NCBI GenBank assembly: GCA_963832725.1
Contig: CAWHVG010000001.1
Coordinates: forward strand, 496,001-560,000
Direction of reading: 5' to 3'
Source: JAEZBP01 sp963832725
GTDB lineage: Bacteria > Myxococcota_A > Polyangia > Polyangiales > Sandaracinaceae
DNA: 64,000 nt
A model generated the notes under the pieces. That model searched no databases. It was not told the DNA's origin and saw only the letters and a program-made list of their open reading frames with translations. Made by a program: the position numbers and the translations under genes. This document shows positions 1-12,246 of the stretch, piece after piece; the first letter of the stretch is position 1, and each line of letters starts with the position of its first letter.

Positions 1-1
1 C

Positions 2-2483
2 GGCATCGACTCCATCAAGCGCGTCGAGATCCTCGCCGCGGTCCGCGAGCGCGTCCCGAGCCTGCCCGAGCTCGACCCGGCTCAGCTCGGCGCCCTGCGC
101 ACCGTGGGAGAGATCGTCGATCACCTCGCCCAGACGTCAGGCACGCCGGCGGCCGGCGCGAAGAGCGCGGCGCCCGCTCCCGCCGCGCCGGCACCCGCCG
201 CCGAGCGCTGGGTCACCCGCGCCGAGCCGGCCGCGCCGATCGGCATGATCGCGCCCGGCCTCCTCGGCGCCTCGCGCTTGGTCGTCACCGACGACGAGAG
301 CGGCGTCGCGACCGCGCTGGTGGACGCGCTCGCCACCCACGGCCTGAAGGCCGAGGTGGTGCGCGAGGTCCCGGACGACGCCGACGCCGTCATCGTGCTG
401 GCCGGCCTGCGCCGAGCCGAGGACGTGGACGCCCAGCTCGCCGCCGAGCGTGAGGCATTCCACGCCGCGCGCGCGGTCGCCGAGCGCCTCTCGAACGAGC
501 CCGGCGCGTTCGTGACCGTGCAGGACACGGGAGGCGACTTCGGGCTCTCCGGCTCGCCCCGCGCCTGGCTCGGCGGCATCGCCGCGCTGACCAAGACCTG
601 CGCGCAGGAGTGGCCGAAGGCGAGCGTCCGCGCGATCGATCTCGCGCGTGGCGAGCGCTCGCCGGAAGAGCTGGCCGAGATCCTCGCGGAAGAGCTGGTC
701 CGGGGCGGGCCCGAGCTGGAGGTGGGCCTCCGCGCCGACGGAAGCCGCCTCACGCTGATCAGCGAGCGAGCGCCCATCGGCGCCTCCGCGCCGATCCTGG
801 AACCGGGCGACGTGGTGGTGGCCTCGGGCGGCGCGCGCGGCGTCACCGCGACCACGCTGATCGCGCTCGCCGACGCGACGAAGTGCCGGCTGGTCCTGCT
901 CGGCCGCACCGCGCTCACCGACGAGCCGGCGGCCGCCCGCGGCGCCGAGGGCGATGCCGGTCTGAAGCGCGCGCTGCTCGAGGACGCCAAGGCGCGCGGC
1001 GAGGCCATCGCGCCGGCCGAGCTCGGCAAGCGGGTGAGCCGCATCCTGGCCAACCGTGAGATCCGCGCCACGATCGACGCCGTCCGCGCGGCTGGCGGCG
1101 ACGCGCGCTACGTCGCCGTCGACGTGCAGGACGCAGAGGCCGTGGCCCGGGCGCTGGACGAGGCCCGCGCGAGCTGGGGCCCGATCCGCGGCCTGGTGCA
1201 CGGCGCCGGCGTCCTCGCGGACCGCTTCGTCGCCGACAAGACCGACGCCCAGTTCGATCTCGTCTTCGACACCAAGGTGCAGGGCCTCCGCGCGCTGCTC
1301 GAGGCGACCGCGGACGATCCCTTGAAGGTGATGGTGATGTTCTCGTCGGTGGCCGCGCGCTGCGGCAACCAGGGCCAGTGCGACTACGCGATGGCCAACG
1401 AGGTGCTGAACCTGGTGGCGGCGGCGGAAGCGCAGAAGCGCGGCATCCGCGTGCGCTCGCTCGGCTGGGGCCCCTGGGAAGGCGGCATGGTCACGCCGGC
1501 GCTGAAGGCGCGCTTCGAGTCGCTCGGCGTCCCGCTGATCGCGCTCGAGGACGGCGCGCGGATGCTGGTCGAGGAGCTCGGCCGGGACGCGGGCGACGAC
1601 GTCATGCTGGTGCTCGGCGGCGAGCCGCGCGCCGAGGCGTTGGCGACCGAGCCTGCGCGCACCGCGTCCAAGCGGCTGGAGGTGCTGGTCTCGCACCGGA
1701 GCCACCCCTTCGTGGCCAGCCACGTGGTGAAGGGCGCGCCCGTCTTGCCGGCGGTGATGGTGCTCGAGCTCTTCGCCCGCGCGGCCCGCGCCCGGCGGCC
1801 GGATTCTGAGGGTGAGCGCCATCCGCGATCTCTCCGTGCTCCGCGGCGTGCGCCTCGCGCACTTCGAGGACGGCGGCGACCGCTTCGTGGTCGAGAGCGA
1901 GCGGGTGGTCAACGGCTCGAGCGCGACCTACGAGATGACGCTCCTCGGTGAGGGCGGCGTCCGGCACTACAAGGCCAAGGTCGAGATGCAGCCGACGCTG
2001 GCGACCGGCGCCCAGGCCGAGAGCATCGGCGCGCTCGCGCCCTGGGACGACATCGTCTACGGCGACGTGCTCTTCCACGGGCCGATGTTCCACGCCATCC
2101 GCGAGTTGGACGGCGCCTCCGAGCAGGGCATCGCCGGTACGCTGGTGGGCCTCCGGGATCTCGGCTGGAGCGAGGGCAGCTGGGAGACCGATCCGGCGCT
2201 CCTCGACGGCGGATTGCAGCTGGCCGTGCTGTGGACCAAGCGCGCGCTCGGCGGCGCGTCGCTGCCCACCTCGATCGGCGCCTACGTACCGTTCCGCGAG
2301 GGCGCATCCGGCCCCTTCCGCGCGGTCGCCAGCGGCACCGCCAAGAACGCCGATCAGGCCATCTTCGACATCGTCTTCGAGGACGCGAGCGGCGAGCCGG
2401 TGGCGCGGCTCGACGCGGTCGAGGTCTCGGTGCTGCCGGGCAGTCGGCAGGAGCTCGCGGCCTCCTCGCGGCTTCCCGACTGA
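2..2483 (+). CDS. pfa2: PUFA synthase subunit Pfa2, C-terminal part (ACP-KR-DH)
   Basis: C-terminal part of a multidomain polyunsaturated fatty acid synthase; the gene enters from the left edge. It opens inside an acyl carrier protein: GIDSIKRVEIL holds the phosphopantetheine serine (codon 11-13). An Ala/Pro linker follows, then a ketoreductase with a Rossmann motif (SGGARGVT, near 828) and the catalytic Ser/Tyr stretch FSSVAARCGNQGQCDYAMAN (near 1340-1395). A hotdog dehydratase of the polyketide type follows, with SHPFVASHVVKGAPVLPA near 1700. The frame breaks at about 1802 in GGATTCTG; reading GATC there gives RPDLRVSAIRDL and one continuous protein. It ends 8 bases before pfa3, so the two are co-transcribed. 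In known myxobacterial clusters Pfa2 is KS-MAT-ACPs-KR-DH; the upstream domains and pfa1 lie outside. Order and motifs are seen; the subunit name follows from the family. Confidence 0.93.
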
Positions 2484-2491
2484 GGCCGCCG

Positions 2492-5400
2492 ATGCCGACG
2501 CCGAGCTTCGCGCCGATCGCCATCGTCGGGCGCGCCTGCGTGCTGCCGGGCGCGCTCTCGCCCGACGCGCTGTGGGAGCTGGTGCGTGCGGGCAAGGACG
2601 CCCTCTCGTCCGCTCCCGAGGATTGCTGGGGGCTCGCCAAGCGCCGCGCGCTCGGCCAGGGCGCGGACCGCGCGTGGACCGATTGCGGCGGCTACGTGAG
2701 CGGGTTCGAGTCGGTGTGGGACCCGCACGGGTTCGGCATCGACGCGGCCGCGATCGGCGCGCTCGATCCGCTCTTCCACTGGGTGCTGCACACGTCGCGG
2801 GAAGCGCTCTCGGACGCGGGACGGCTGGAGGCCGGCCGGGCCAAGGGCGATCCGACGCGCACCGGCGCCATCCTCGGCAACCTCTCCTTCCCCACCGCGT
2901 CGATGGCCCGCTACGCCGCCGGCGTGTGGCTGGAGGGGACGCCCTTCGCGCCCGAGACGGCCGACGCGAACAACCGCTTCACCAGCGGGCTCCCGGTGCA
3001 GCTCCTCTCCCGCGCGCTCGGCGTGGGCGGCACCCGCTTCGCGCTCGACGCCGCCTGTGCCTCGTCGCTCTACGCGATCGCGCTCGCCTGCGACGCGCTT
3101 CACGAAGGCCGCGCCGACACCATGCTCGCCGGCGCCGTCAACCGCGCCGACGATCTCTTCATCCACGTCGGCTTCTGTGCCCTGTCCGCGATGAGCAAGT
3201 CGGGCCGGAGCCGACCCTTCCACGCGGACGCCGATGGCCTCGTGCCCGGCGAAGGCTGCGGCGTGGTGGTGCTGCGACGGCTCGAGGACGCGCTGGCCGA
3301 GGGAGAGCGCATCCTCGGGGTCATCCGCGGTGTGGGTCTCTCGAACGACGGCCGCGGCCGCGGGCTCTTGGCGCCGAACGAGGACGGACAGGTCCGCGCC
3401 ATCCGAGCGGCCTACGCGCAGGCGGGGCTCGATCCGGCCCGCGACATCGACTTCGTGGAGTGCCACGCCACCGGGACGCAGGTCGGCGACGCGACCGAGA
3501 TTGGGAGCATGCGACGCGCGCTCGAGGGCGCGAACGATGTCGCGATCGGCTCGCTCAAGGCCAACCTGGGGCACCTGGTGACGGTCGCCGGCGCGGCGGG
3601 ACTGATGAAGCTCCTCTCGGCGATGGAGCACGGCGAGAAGCCGCCGACGCCGCACCTCGATTGGCTCTCGGACGCCCTCGCCGGCGCACCGTTCTCGGTG
3701 CTGCGCGAACGAGCCCCGTGGCCGCGAGGCGGGCGCCCGCGGCGAGCGGGGTTGAGCGCGTTCGGCTTCGGCGGGAACGACGCCCACCTGGTGGTGGAGG
3801 AGTGGCGCGGGCAGCGCATCGAGCACGCGCCCGTCACCGAACGCGACCGGATCGCCGTCGTGGCCGTGGGCGCCAAGGTCGCGGAGCTCTCGGACGCGGC
3901 CGCGCTGGCCTCCGCGCTCGCCCTCGGACGCTCGCAGGTGATGAGCCATGCCGACGGAACGAAGTCGGCGCGGGCGCGCGAGGTCGAGCTGGCGATGCGA
4001 GGCCTCCGCTTCCCGCCCAACGACCTTCAGCAGACCATCGCTCAGCAGACGTTGCTCCTCGCGGCGGCCCGGGACGCGGCCGCGCTGGCGCCGAGCGTGC
4101 CGAGCGAGCGGGCCGCGGCCATCGTGGGGATGGGCTGCGACCCCGAGGTGGCGCGCTGGGGTGCGCGCTGGCGGCTCGCCGAGCAGGCCGACGCGCTCGG
4201 CTGGAGCGAGGACGAGCTGGCCGCAGCGCGGGACGGAATCGCGCCTGCGCTCCAGGCGGCGACGGTGGTCGGCACCATGCCGAACATCCCCGCCAACCGC
4301 TTGAACGGGCAGCTCGACGCGGCAGGACCGAGCTTCACGGTGAGCGCGGAAGAGGCGTCGGGGCTGGTCGCGCTCGAGGTGGCTCGGCGGGCACTTCTGC
4401 GCGGCGAGATCGATCTCGCGTACGTCGGCGCGGTCGACCTCAGCGCGGAGCCGGTGCACGAGCGCGCGGCCCGCGCGGTGCTCGGCGAGAGCGGCCCGAC
4501 CGGCGACGCCGCGGTCGTGCTGGTCGTCATGCGCGAAGCCGACGCCCAGAAGGCCGGCGCGCGGGTGATGGCCGTGTTCGACGAGGACGCGGAGCCCTCG
4601 CTTCGTCTCGGCGACGAAGGCACCTCGCTGGCGCCGCTCTTCGGCCGATCGCACGCGGCGTGGGGGCTCTTGCACGTCGCGGCGGGCGCGCTCTCGATCG
4701 ACCACGGTGTACGTCCCGCGCTGGCGCCGCGCGACGCGGCCGAGACATGGGCCGAGCGCCGCCTCGAGGTGGCCGTGAACGTGCTCGAAGGCGAGCGCGC
4801 GAGCGTCCGTCTCCGGGCCGCCGCCGGAGTCGCGCCGCGGCCCATCGGCGCATCGACGCCCATCGACGGGCCCGTGCTGAGACTGCCCGCGCACCCCGCG
4901 CCGCCGCGCGTGAACGCGCCGGAACGAACGAGAGAGAACGCGATGCAATCGAGTCGGTCCGGCGGCGTCAGCCCGCAGCGAATGGAGCCCGCCCCGGCGC
5001 TGGTGCCGGTCACGACGAGCACTGTCCAAGCGCAGATCCACGGCGCAGCGCCTGCGCCGAGCGCGCGGAGCAGCGTGAGCCGGGCAGCCTCGGTTGCGAC
5101 GGTCCCGAGCCACGCGCCGAGCAGCATCCGCCAGGCCAACGCTGGCGTCGTCGCGAGCGGCGCGCATCGCAGCGCGAGCGCGACCGGAGGCGCGGCGACC
5201 GGAATCGATCCGAGCATGCTCTCGCCGGGCGAGCGGGCCCACAGAGAGGTGCTGGCGCGCGCGGCCGAGCACCAGCGCCTGCTCGGCGCCCTCCACAAAG
5301 ACTTCCTGGCCCAGCAGACCGCTCTCCACGAGCAGTTCCTGGCCATGCGGCAGCGCGCGCTCGACACCCTCCTCGGTGTGCAGACCTCGGCCCCGACGCG

Positions 5401-8400
5401 CACGGTGCTGCCGGCGCCTGCGCTACCGATGCCCACGCAGCCGGCACCGGCCACCGCCGCGCCTCGCTCCCTCGCCGATGCGCTGGCCGCAGCCGAGAGC
5501 GCACCCGCGGCGAGCCCGAGGGCCGATACGGCGGACGGCGCTTCCGCGACGACGGCGCAGTCGACGGCAGTCACCGCGCAGCCGCAGGTCTCGGTTCCTA
5601 GCGCGCGGACCGACGCGCACCGCTCGGCTTCGACGCACGCCGCCGTTCCCGCCGGAGTCGCGAATCGGATGGCGCCGACGAGCGCGGCAGGTCACGCGCA
5701 AGCCGTCGACGTGCAGGCCAAGGCGGAGGCCGACGCGCGCACCGAGGCAGCAGCTCGCGCCAAGGCCAAGGCGCAGACCAAGAACGAGAGCGCCCGCTCG
5801 CGCGGCCTGAAGCCGAACCCGGCGCCGGCGCCCGTCGGCCCGACTTTCGATCGCGAGGCCCTGAAGATCCACGCCGGCGGCCGCATCTCGGAGATCTTCG
5901 GTCCGCTCTTCGCGCAGCAGGATCACCACGCCATCCAGGTCCGCATGCCGATGGAGCCGATGCTCCTGGCCGACCGCGTCGTCGGCATCGACGCCACGCC
6001 CGGCGAGCACGGCAAGGGGACGGTCTGGACCGAGACCGACGTCACCTGGGACTCCTGGTACCTGCACGAGGGCCGCATGCCGGGCGGCATCCTCATCGAG
6101 TCCGGCCAGGCCGACCTCTTCCTGATCTCGTACATGGGCGCCGACTTCCTGAACCAGGGGGCGCGCGTCTACCGCCTGCTCGGCTGCGAGCTGACCTACC
6201 ACCGCAGCCCGCCGCGGCCCGGCGAGACCATCCGCTACGACATCCACATCGACGGCCACGCCCGCCAGGGCGACGTCCGCCTCTTCTTCTTCCACTACGA
6301 CTGCCGCGTCGCCGGCACCGGCGAGCCGGTCATCACCGTGCGCAACGGTCAGGCCGGGTTCTTCACCCGCGAGGAGCTCGACGACTCGGCGGGCATCCTG
6401 TGGAAGCCCGAGACGCAGGACATCGTGGAGGACGCGCGCGTCGACCCGCCGCGCCTGCCGGTCGAGCGCCAGCGCTTCACCCGCGCCCACCTCGAGGCGT
6501 TCGCGGCCGGCGATCCGGCGGCCTGCTTCGGCCCCGCGTTCGCCCCCGCCCTGGCCCACGTCCGCACGCCGCGCATCGCCGGCGGCCGCATGCTCTTCTT
6601 CGATCGCGTCGACGCGTTCGAGCCGGGCGGCGGCCCCTGGAAGCGCGGCTACCTGCGCGCGACGCGCGACATCTCACCGGACGACTGGTTCTTCCCCGGC
6701 CACTTCCTCAACGACCCCTGCATGCCGGGCACGCTGATGTTCGAGGGCTGCCTGCAGGCGATGGCGTTCTACCTGGCCGCCATGGGCGTGACCGTCGACC
6801 GCGACGGCTGGCGCTTCGAGCCGATCGAAGACGAGACCTACAAGCTGCTCTGCCGCGGGCAGGTCGTCCCGGAGTCCAAGGAGCTGGTCTACGAGATCTT
6901 CGTGGAGGAGGTCCACGACGGCCCCATCCCGATGCTCTACGCCGATCTCCTCTGCACCGTCGACGGCCTCGGCGCGTTCCACGCCCGCCGGATGGGCCTC
7001 CGGCTGGTGCCCGACTGGCCCGTCTCCTCGCACCCGCGGCTGGTGTCCGGCGACGCGCTGGCGCCCGAGCCGGGGAGCGAGCCGCCCTCGCTGCCGCAGG
7101 CCGATCCGCGGAAGCCCGTGGCGCGCGCGCCGAACGGACCGAGCGAGGGCTTCCCCTTCGACTACGAGTCGCTCCTGGCCTGCGCCTGGGGCCGCCCCTC
7201 CACCGCCTTCGGCCCCATCTACGAGCGCTTCGACGGCACCCGCCGCGTCGCCCGCCTGCCGGGCCCGCCCTACCACTTCATGTCGCGCGTCACCGACGTG
7301 CGCGGCCCCATGGGCGAGCCGAAGGCCGGCGCCGAAGTCGTCGTCGAGTACGACGTGCCGAAGGACGCCTGGTACTTCACGGAGAACGGCGCGGCCACCA
7401 TGCCCATGGCCGTGCTGATGGAGGCCGCGCTGCAGCCCTGCGGCTGGCTGGCGAGCTACGTCGGCTGCGCGCTGACCAGCGAGGAGGACCTCCTCTTCCG
7501 CAACCTGGACGGCACGGGCACCGTGCACGCCGAGGTGCGGCCGGACAGCGGCCTGCTCCGCACGCGTGCGAAGCTCAAGTCGTACAGCAAGAGCGGCACG
7601 ATGATCATCGTCGCCTTCGACGTGCGGAGCGAGCTGGCCGACGGAACCCTCGCCTACAGCCTCGACACCGTCTTCGGTTTCTTCCCGAAGGCCGCGTTCG
7701 AGGATCAGCCGGGGCTGCCGACCACCGACGCGCAGCGCGCGCTCTCGCAAGCCGGCGGCGAGACCGCGATCGATCTGTGCGCCCGTCCCGACGCGCTCTG
7801 CGCCGGCCCGGCGCGGCTGGCCTCGTCCTTCCTGCTCATGCTCGACCGCGTGGTCCACTTCGATCCCGAGGGCGGCGCAAAGGGGCTAGGCGCGCTGCGG
7901 GCGGAGAAGGACGTCGACCCGACCGAGTGGTTCTTCAAAGCGCATTTCTTCCAGGACCCCGTGCAGCCCGGCTCGCTCGGCGTCGAAGCGATGTGCCAGC
8001 TCCTTCAGACCTTCATGCTGAAGACCGGAATGCACGAAGGGCTGAAGGCGCCGCGCTTCGAGCCCATCGCCATCGACCGCCCGCTGGTCTGGAAGTACCG
8101 GGGCCAGGTCGTACCGAAGAACGGCGTGATCGGCTGCACCCTGGAGGTCACCGAGACCGGCCAGGACGAGCGTGGCGTCTTCGCGGTGGCCGACGCGTCG
8201 CTCTGGGTCGACGGAAAGCGCATCTACGACGCCAAGGGCCTCGCCATGCGCATCGTCGAGGGCGGCGACGAGGGCCCGCGCCCGGATCATGGCGAGCGCG
8301 AAGAGACGCTCGAATCCTTCACGGGACACGTGGCTGGCCGACCACTGCCCGACCTGGGTCATCCCGGCCCTGCCTGCGATGTCGATGCTCGACCGACTGG

Positions 8401-10382
8401 CCGACGCCGCAGGGCGCGCTAGCGGCCGGCAACCGGTGGAGGTCCGCGGGATGCAGATCCAGCGCTGGATCACCACCGCCACCGGCCCGGCCCGCATCCG
8501 CGCGGTGGCCGAACCGAGCGCCGATCCCGCCATCTGGAACGCCACGCTCGAGGTCTTCCGCGAGGCGCGCGACGCGCGGCTCTCCCGCTTCGAGCCCGCC
8601 GCCAGCGCCCAGGTTCGGGTCGGCGACTACGACGCCCCGCCCGCGCCGCTCGCGCCGCTGGCCGACGCCCGCGAAGTGCCCTCCCCCTATGCGAGCGGCC
8701 AGCTCTTCCACGGCCCCGCGTTCCAGCGCCTCTCCTCGCTGACCATGGGCGCGAGCGGCTCCAGCGCCCGGCTCGACGCCGCGCTCCGCGACGCGCCGCT
8801 CGGCCGCGTGCACCCGCTCTTGCTCGACGCCGCCACCCACGGCGTCCCGCACGACGCGATGGAGCGCTGGTGCCGAGACGTGCCGCCCGGCCGCGCCGCC
8901 TACCCCTACCGGATCGAGCGCGCGACCTTCCACGGCCCGCCGCCGACCGAGGGTGAGGTCCGCTGCGAGGCGCGCTTCGCCGGCTTCGACGGGCACGCGA
9001 GGGTAGCGCTCCAGCTCGAGCACCAAGGCCGCGTGTGGGCCGAGATCGAGCTGGTCGAGGTGCTGCTCCCGAAGGGCCCCATCGGCGAGGCCGCGCCGCT
9101 GGCGCGCCAGGCGTTCTTGCGCGACCGGCAGGCCGTCCCCGGCGTGGCCTTGGCGCGACCGACCGGCGACGGCGACAGCCGGCTCGACCTGCGGGATCTG
9201 GCCGCCAGCAACTGGCTCCCCGGCACCATCGAGAAGGTCTACGGCATCCCCGCCGGCCATGACCTCGCGCTCGAGGTCGCCGTCCGCGACCACGTCGGCC
9301 AGGCGACGGACACCCACCCGAGCCGCATCACCGTCGAGGGCGACACGGCGTTCAGCGCCCACGAGCCGCTCAACCGGCATCGCTTCACGGTCGAGCGGGA
9401 CGAGACCGGCATCGTCGTCCGCGACGCGGCGCCGCCGGCGTTGGATCTCTCGAGCGTCCGCGCGTTCTGGCGGGAACGATTCGGCGTCGGCGCGTGGCCC
9501 GGCGAAGAGCTGGCGTTGCTGGCCATCGAGCGCTTCGTGCGGCGGGTGCGGCTGGTCGACCCGGAGGCGTTCGCCTCCATCCGCGGCCGGAGCGCGCTCT
9601 TCTTGGGCAACCACCAGGTCGGCATCGAGTCGCTTCTCTTCGGCATCACCGTCTCGGCGCTCCACGGCTGCACCACGCTGACCCTGGCCAAGACCGAGCA
9701 TCGGAACACCTGGCTCGGCAAGCTGATCGAGCACCTCTTCGCGTATCCCGGCGTCATCGACCCGAAGGTCATCGCCTACTTCGACCGCTCCGATCCCGCG
9801 TCGCTGCCGCGCATCCTCGGCGAGCTCGGCCAGATGATGCAGGGCGGCGGGAAGAACGTGACCATCCACGTGGAGGGCACACGCGCGCTCAGCTGCGCGC
9901 AGCCCATCACCAAGATGAGCGGCGTGTTCGTGGACATGGCGCTCGAGCTCGGGGCGCCAATCGTGCCGACGCGCTTCGTGGGCGGGCTTCCGCGCGAGCC
10001 GCTCGCGGAGCGGCTGGAGCTTCCGTTCGGGATGGGGCAGCAGGACTACTACCTCGGCGCGCCGATCGCGCCGGAGACGCTGCGGGCGCTGCCCTACAAG
10101 GAGCGGGTGGAGCACGTCTCGCTGCGATCAATGCGCTCGGGCCGGGGCAGGCTCGCGGAGGCGCCGTTCGCTTCGGATCCGGGGCTCGCTTCGGCGACTC
10201 GGGACTGGCAGGCGCGGACCGGCGTCTCGTCGGCGTTGGCGGCGTTGCACGAGGTGGTGGCTTCTCAGGCCGGGTCGCTGTCGACTTCGCTGGGCGATGT
10301 GCTCTCGCCTTCTGGGATCTCTACGGATTCGGCTCAGGGCGCTTGGCTGGTTGCGCTGGCCGCGATGCTCGGTTCTCGCTAG
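2492..10382 (+). CDS. pfa3: PUFA synthase subunit Pfa3 (KS-CLF-DH-DH-DH-like-AGPAT)
   Basis: About 2630 residues. The ketosynthase has active Cys189 in DAACASSLYA and histidines in VECHATGTQVGD and LKANLGHL. A chain-length factor follows (about 450-810), with SAEEASG in place of the active cysteine. Next come an Ala/Pro-rich linker with a helical stretch (about 910-965), then two FabA-type dehydratase pairs: WYLHEGRMPGG with FFPGHFLNDPCMPG, and WYFTENGAATMP with WFFKAHFFQDPVQPG (about 1120-1925). A further polyketide-type hotdog (DTWLADHCPTW, about 1945-2270) leads into a glycerol-phosphate acyltransferase (about 2310-2550) with LGNHQVGIE and HVEGTR. The ATG at 2492 fits the N-terminus MPTPSFAPIAIVGRA. 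One break at about 8313 (GAATCC) is repaired by GATC to LDPSRDTWLADHC, giving 7890 coding bases. A fused acyltransferase is typical of terrestrial myxobacterial Pfa3 and suggests direct transfer of PUFA to lysophosphatidate. A compensated shift at 10120-10155 is possible but unproven. Confidence 0.93.
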
Positions 10383-10490
10383 CTCTCGGCGCTCAGGGCG
10401 CAGGCGCGTCGCTGTCGATCAGCACGGCCGGCGCGCCGTGGGGGCTCGCCGCCTCCTCCGGCAGGGCCCCGGCTCAAACGCACCACGCAC

Positions 10491-10516
10491 CGAACGTTCG
10501 AACGACAGAACGTTCG
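10491..10516. other. Palindrome-rich spot downstream of pfa3
   Basis: The 438 bases from 10383 to 10820 hold no convincing gene. Within them CGAACGTTCG at 10491-10500 is a perfect 10-base palindrome, and AACGTTCG recurs nearby so that the stretch can fold on itself. It could be a regulator site or part of a transcript end, but no T-run follows. Function unknown. Confidence 0.3.
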
Positions 10517-10673
10517 GCACGCGGCGCGGCTCGTGAGCCACCCCGAGTCGTCGGCGTCGAGCCCCCACGGCCCGCCTACTCGGGGGGACTCATGGTCGGC
10601 AGGGGTGGGCTTCGGTTCGGATGACGTCGCGTGCGCGTTCCGCGCACACGACGACATTGCTGCCGGCTGGACA

Positions 10674-10800
10674 CTGCTCGCTCGCTCCGCGAGAACGTCG
10701 GCTCCCACGCCGGCGACCCGAGTGCGGCTCGCTCGCTCCGCCAGAGGACGGCGCTCTGTTGATGACCGCCGCTGCTCGCTCGCTCCGAGGACGGCGCTGT
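10674..10800. repeat. Three imperfect direct repeats in intergenic DNA
   Basis: The motif GCTCGCTCGCTCCG occurs three times, beginning near 10677, 10728 and 10773. The last two copies extend into GAGGACGGCGCT. Spacing is about 45-50 bases. The stretch lies between convergent pfa3 and the MDR reductase and has no coding potential that I trust. It may be a degenerate repeat family of this genome. Confidence 0.45.
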
Positions 10801-10820
10801 ATCGCTGACGGCTGGATGGC

Positions 10821-11840
10821 TCAGTCGCCGACGTGCACCACGAGCTTGCCGAAGTTCTTCCCGGTGAGCATGCCGATGAACGCGCCGGGGGCGTTCTCGA
10901 GGCCTTCGACCACGTCCTCTCGGATGGTAATCTCGCCCTTCAGCACGGCCGGCGCGACCTCGCCTGCGAAGGTGCCGAGCTCGGCGAAGTGGTCGGCGAT
11001 GATGAACCCCTGCAAGCGGATCTTCTTGCGGAGCACGAGGCCGAGGAGCAGAGGCGTCCGGTCCGGTCCCTCCGGGAGAGAGGTGGCGTTGTAGTGCGCG
11101 ACCAGCCCGCACAGCGGGATGCGCGCGTGTTCGTTCAAGAGCGGCATCACCGCCTCGAGGACCTCGCCGCCCACGTTCTCGAAGTAGACGTCAATCCCCT
11201 CCGGGCACGCCGCGGCGAGCTGCTCGGCGAAGTCGGCGGCCCGGTGGTCGACGCTGGCGTCGAAGCCGAGCTCCTCGGTGGCGACGCGGCACTTGTCGGG
11301 CCCACCTGCGACCGCCACCGCGCGCGCCCCGGCGCGCTTGGCGAGCTGGCCCACCATCGAGCCGACCGGCCCGGTCGCCGCCGCGACGACGAGGGTCTCG
11401 CCCGCTTTCGGCTGGCCGATGTGCTCGAGGCCCCACCAGGCGGTGAAGCCGGGCATCCCGAGGGCACCGAGCGCCAACGAGAGCTGCGCGTCCGGGAGCT
11501 CGAGCTTGCGAAGGTCGGAGCCGCCAACGATCGAGAAGCGCTGCCAGCCTCCCATGGCCAGCACCCGGTCGCCCTCCGCGAAGTCCGGGTGTCGGCTCTC
11601 CTCGACCACGCCGACCGTCCCGCCGACCATCACGCCGCCTACCGGGACCGGTGGCGCGTAGGACGGCGCGTCGCTCATCCGCCCGCGCATGTAGGGGTCG
11701 AGCGAGAGATAGCGGGTCCGCACCCGGACCTGGCCGTCGCCGGGCGAAGGCTTGGGCCCTCGCTCCACGTCGAAGTTCTTCGCGGACGGGGCGCCCTCGG
11801 GCCGCGACGCGAGGCGGATCTGCACGTTCTCTTCGGTCAT
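10821..11840 (-). CDS. NADP-dependent MDR oxidoreductase (CurA/YncB-like)
   Basis: Medium-chain dehydrogenase/reductase of the zinc-free leukotriene B4 12-hydroxydehydrogenase / CurA group, which reduces activated double bonds with NADPH. The N-terminal GroES-like part carries YLSLDPYMRGRMSD, a family hallmark. The cofactor fold shows AATGPVGSMVGQLAKRAGA and later the typical VYFENVGGEVL and GLVAHYN. The full length of about 339 residues is normal. I chose the ATG at 11840 (MTEENVQI) because the upstream TTG extension does not resemble the family. There are no zinc-ligand cysteines. It faces pfa3 tail to tail, and no operon partner is certain. The substrate is unknown. Confidence 0.9.
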   Translation of the reverse strand: MTEENVQIRLASRPEGAPSAKNFDVERGPKPSPGDGQVRVRTRYLSLDPYMRGRMSDAPSYAPPVPVGGVMVGGTVGVVEESRHPDFAEGDRVLAMGGWQRFSIVGGSDLRKLELPDAQLSLALGALGMPGFTAWWGLEHIGQPKAGETLVVAAATGPVGSMVGQLAKRAGARAVAVAGGPDKCRVATEELGFDASVDHRAADFAEQLAAACPEGIDVYFENVGGEVLEAVMPLLNEHARIPLCGLVAHYNATSLPEGPDRTPLLLGLVLRKKIRLQGFIIADHFAELGTFAGEVAPAVLKGEITIREDVVEGLENAPGAFIGMLTGKNFGKLVVHVGD

Positions 11841-11867
11841 GGAGAAGGCCTTAGAGCACCGGGCCAA

Positions 11868-12231
11868 TCCGTCAACCGATCTGTGCCCCCTGATGCGCCT
11901 CCTGCGCCGCCGCCAGCGGTCCAGCGCGCTCGAGCAGGCACGACAGAGGTGGTGAGCGCGACGGAAGCCTCCGCGCGTGAGGCGGACGTCGTCGGCGATC
12001 GCGTCCTCGCCTGCTACCCGCGCGAGGCCCTCGACGAAGCTGCCCGTGAAGGTGAGGACGCTCCTCCAGTGCGCGGTCGCGTCGTCGCGCGCGACCAGCG
12101 TCTTCTCCGCCTCGCGCTCGAGCGAGTCGAGCGGGGCGCGCCCCTCCAGCTGAACCTCAGCGTGTCGGTGACATCGCCGAGATCGACTTCCCAGCGAGCA
12201 CGCGCGCCGCCCGCAGTCGTCGCAGGGTCAT
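11868..12231 (-). pseudogene. Coding-like stretch, probably a frame-broken small gene
   Basis: The gap between the reductase and the small acidic protein is not featureless. On the minus strand a frame with very GC-rich third positions reads SLEREAEKTLVARDDATAHW and then SVLTFTGSFVEGLARVAGED. No start lies in that frame. If GATCTC near 12180 is read as GATCC, the same kind of repair seen elsewhere in this window, an ATG at 12231 (MTLRRLRAARVLAGKS) opens into it. The frame then runs into the reductase gene without a clear stop, so the 3' end is uncertain. No family recognised; the other strand is also open here, so strand is not certain. Confidence 0.3.
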
Positions 12232-12246
12232 CACGACCTACGTTCG

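Noticed and set aside
10120..10155. A pair of compensating shifts in the acyltransferase of Pfa3, since another frame reads LAAINALGPGQA
   Set aside because: There is no GATC at the needed indel points, the frame is restored within about 12 codons, and the region is poorly conserved; left unresolved.
10491..10516. A LexA (Cheo-type) box
   Set aside because: CGAAC and GTTCG are present but the spacing is not the four bases required.
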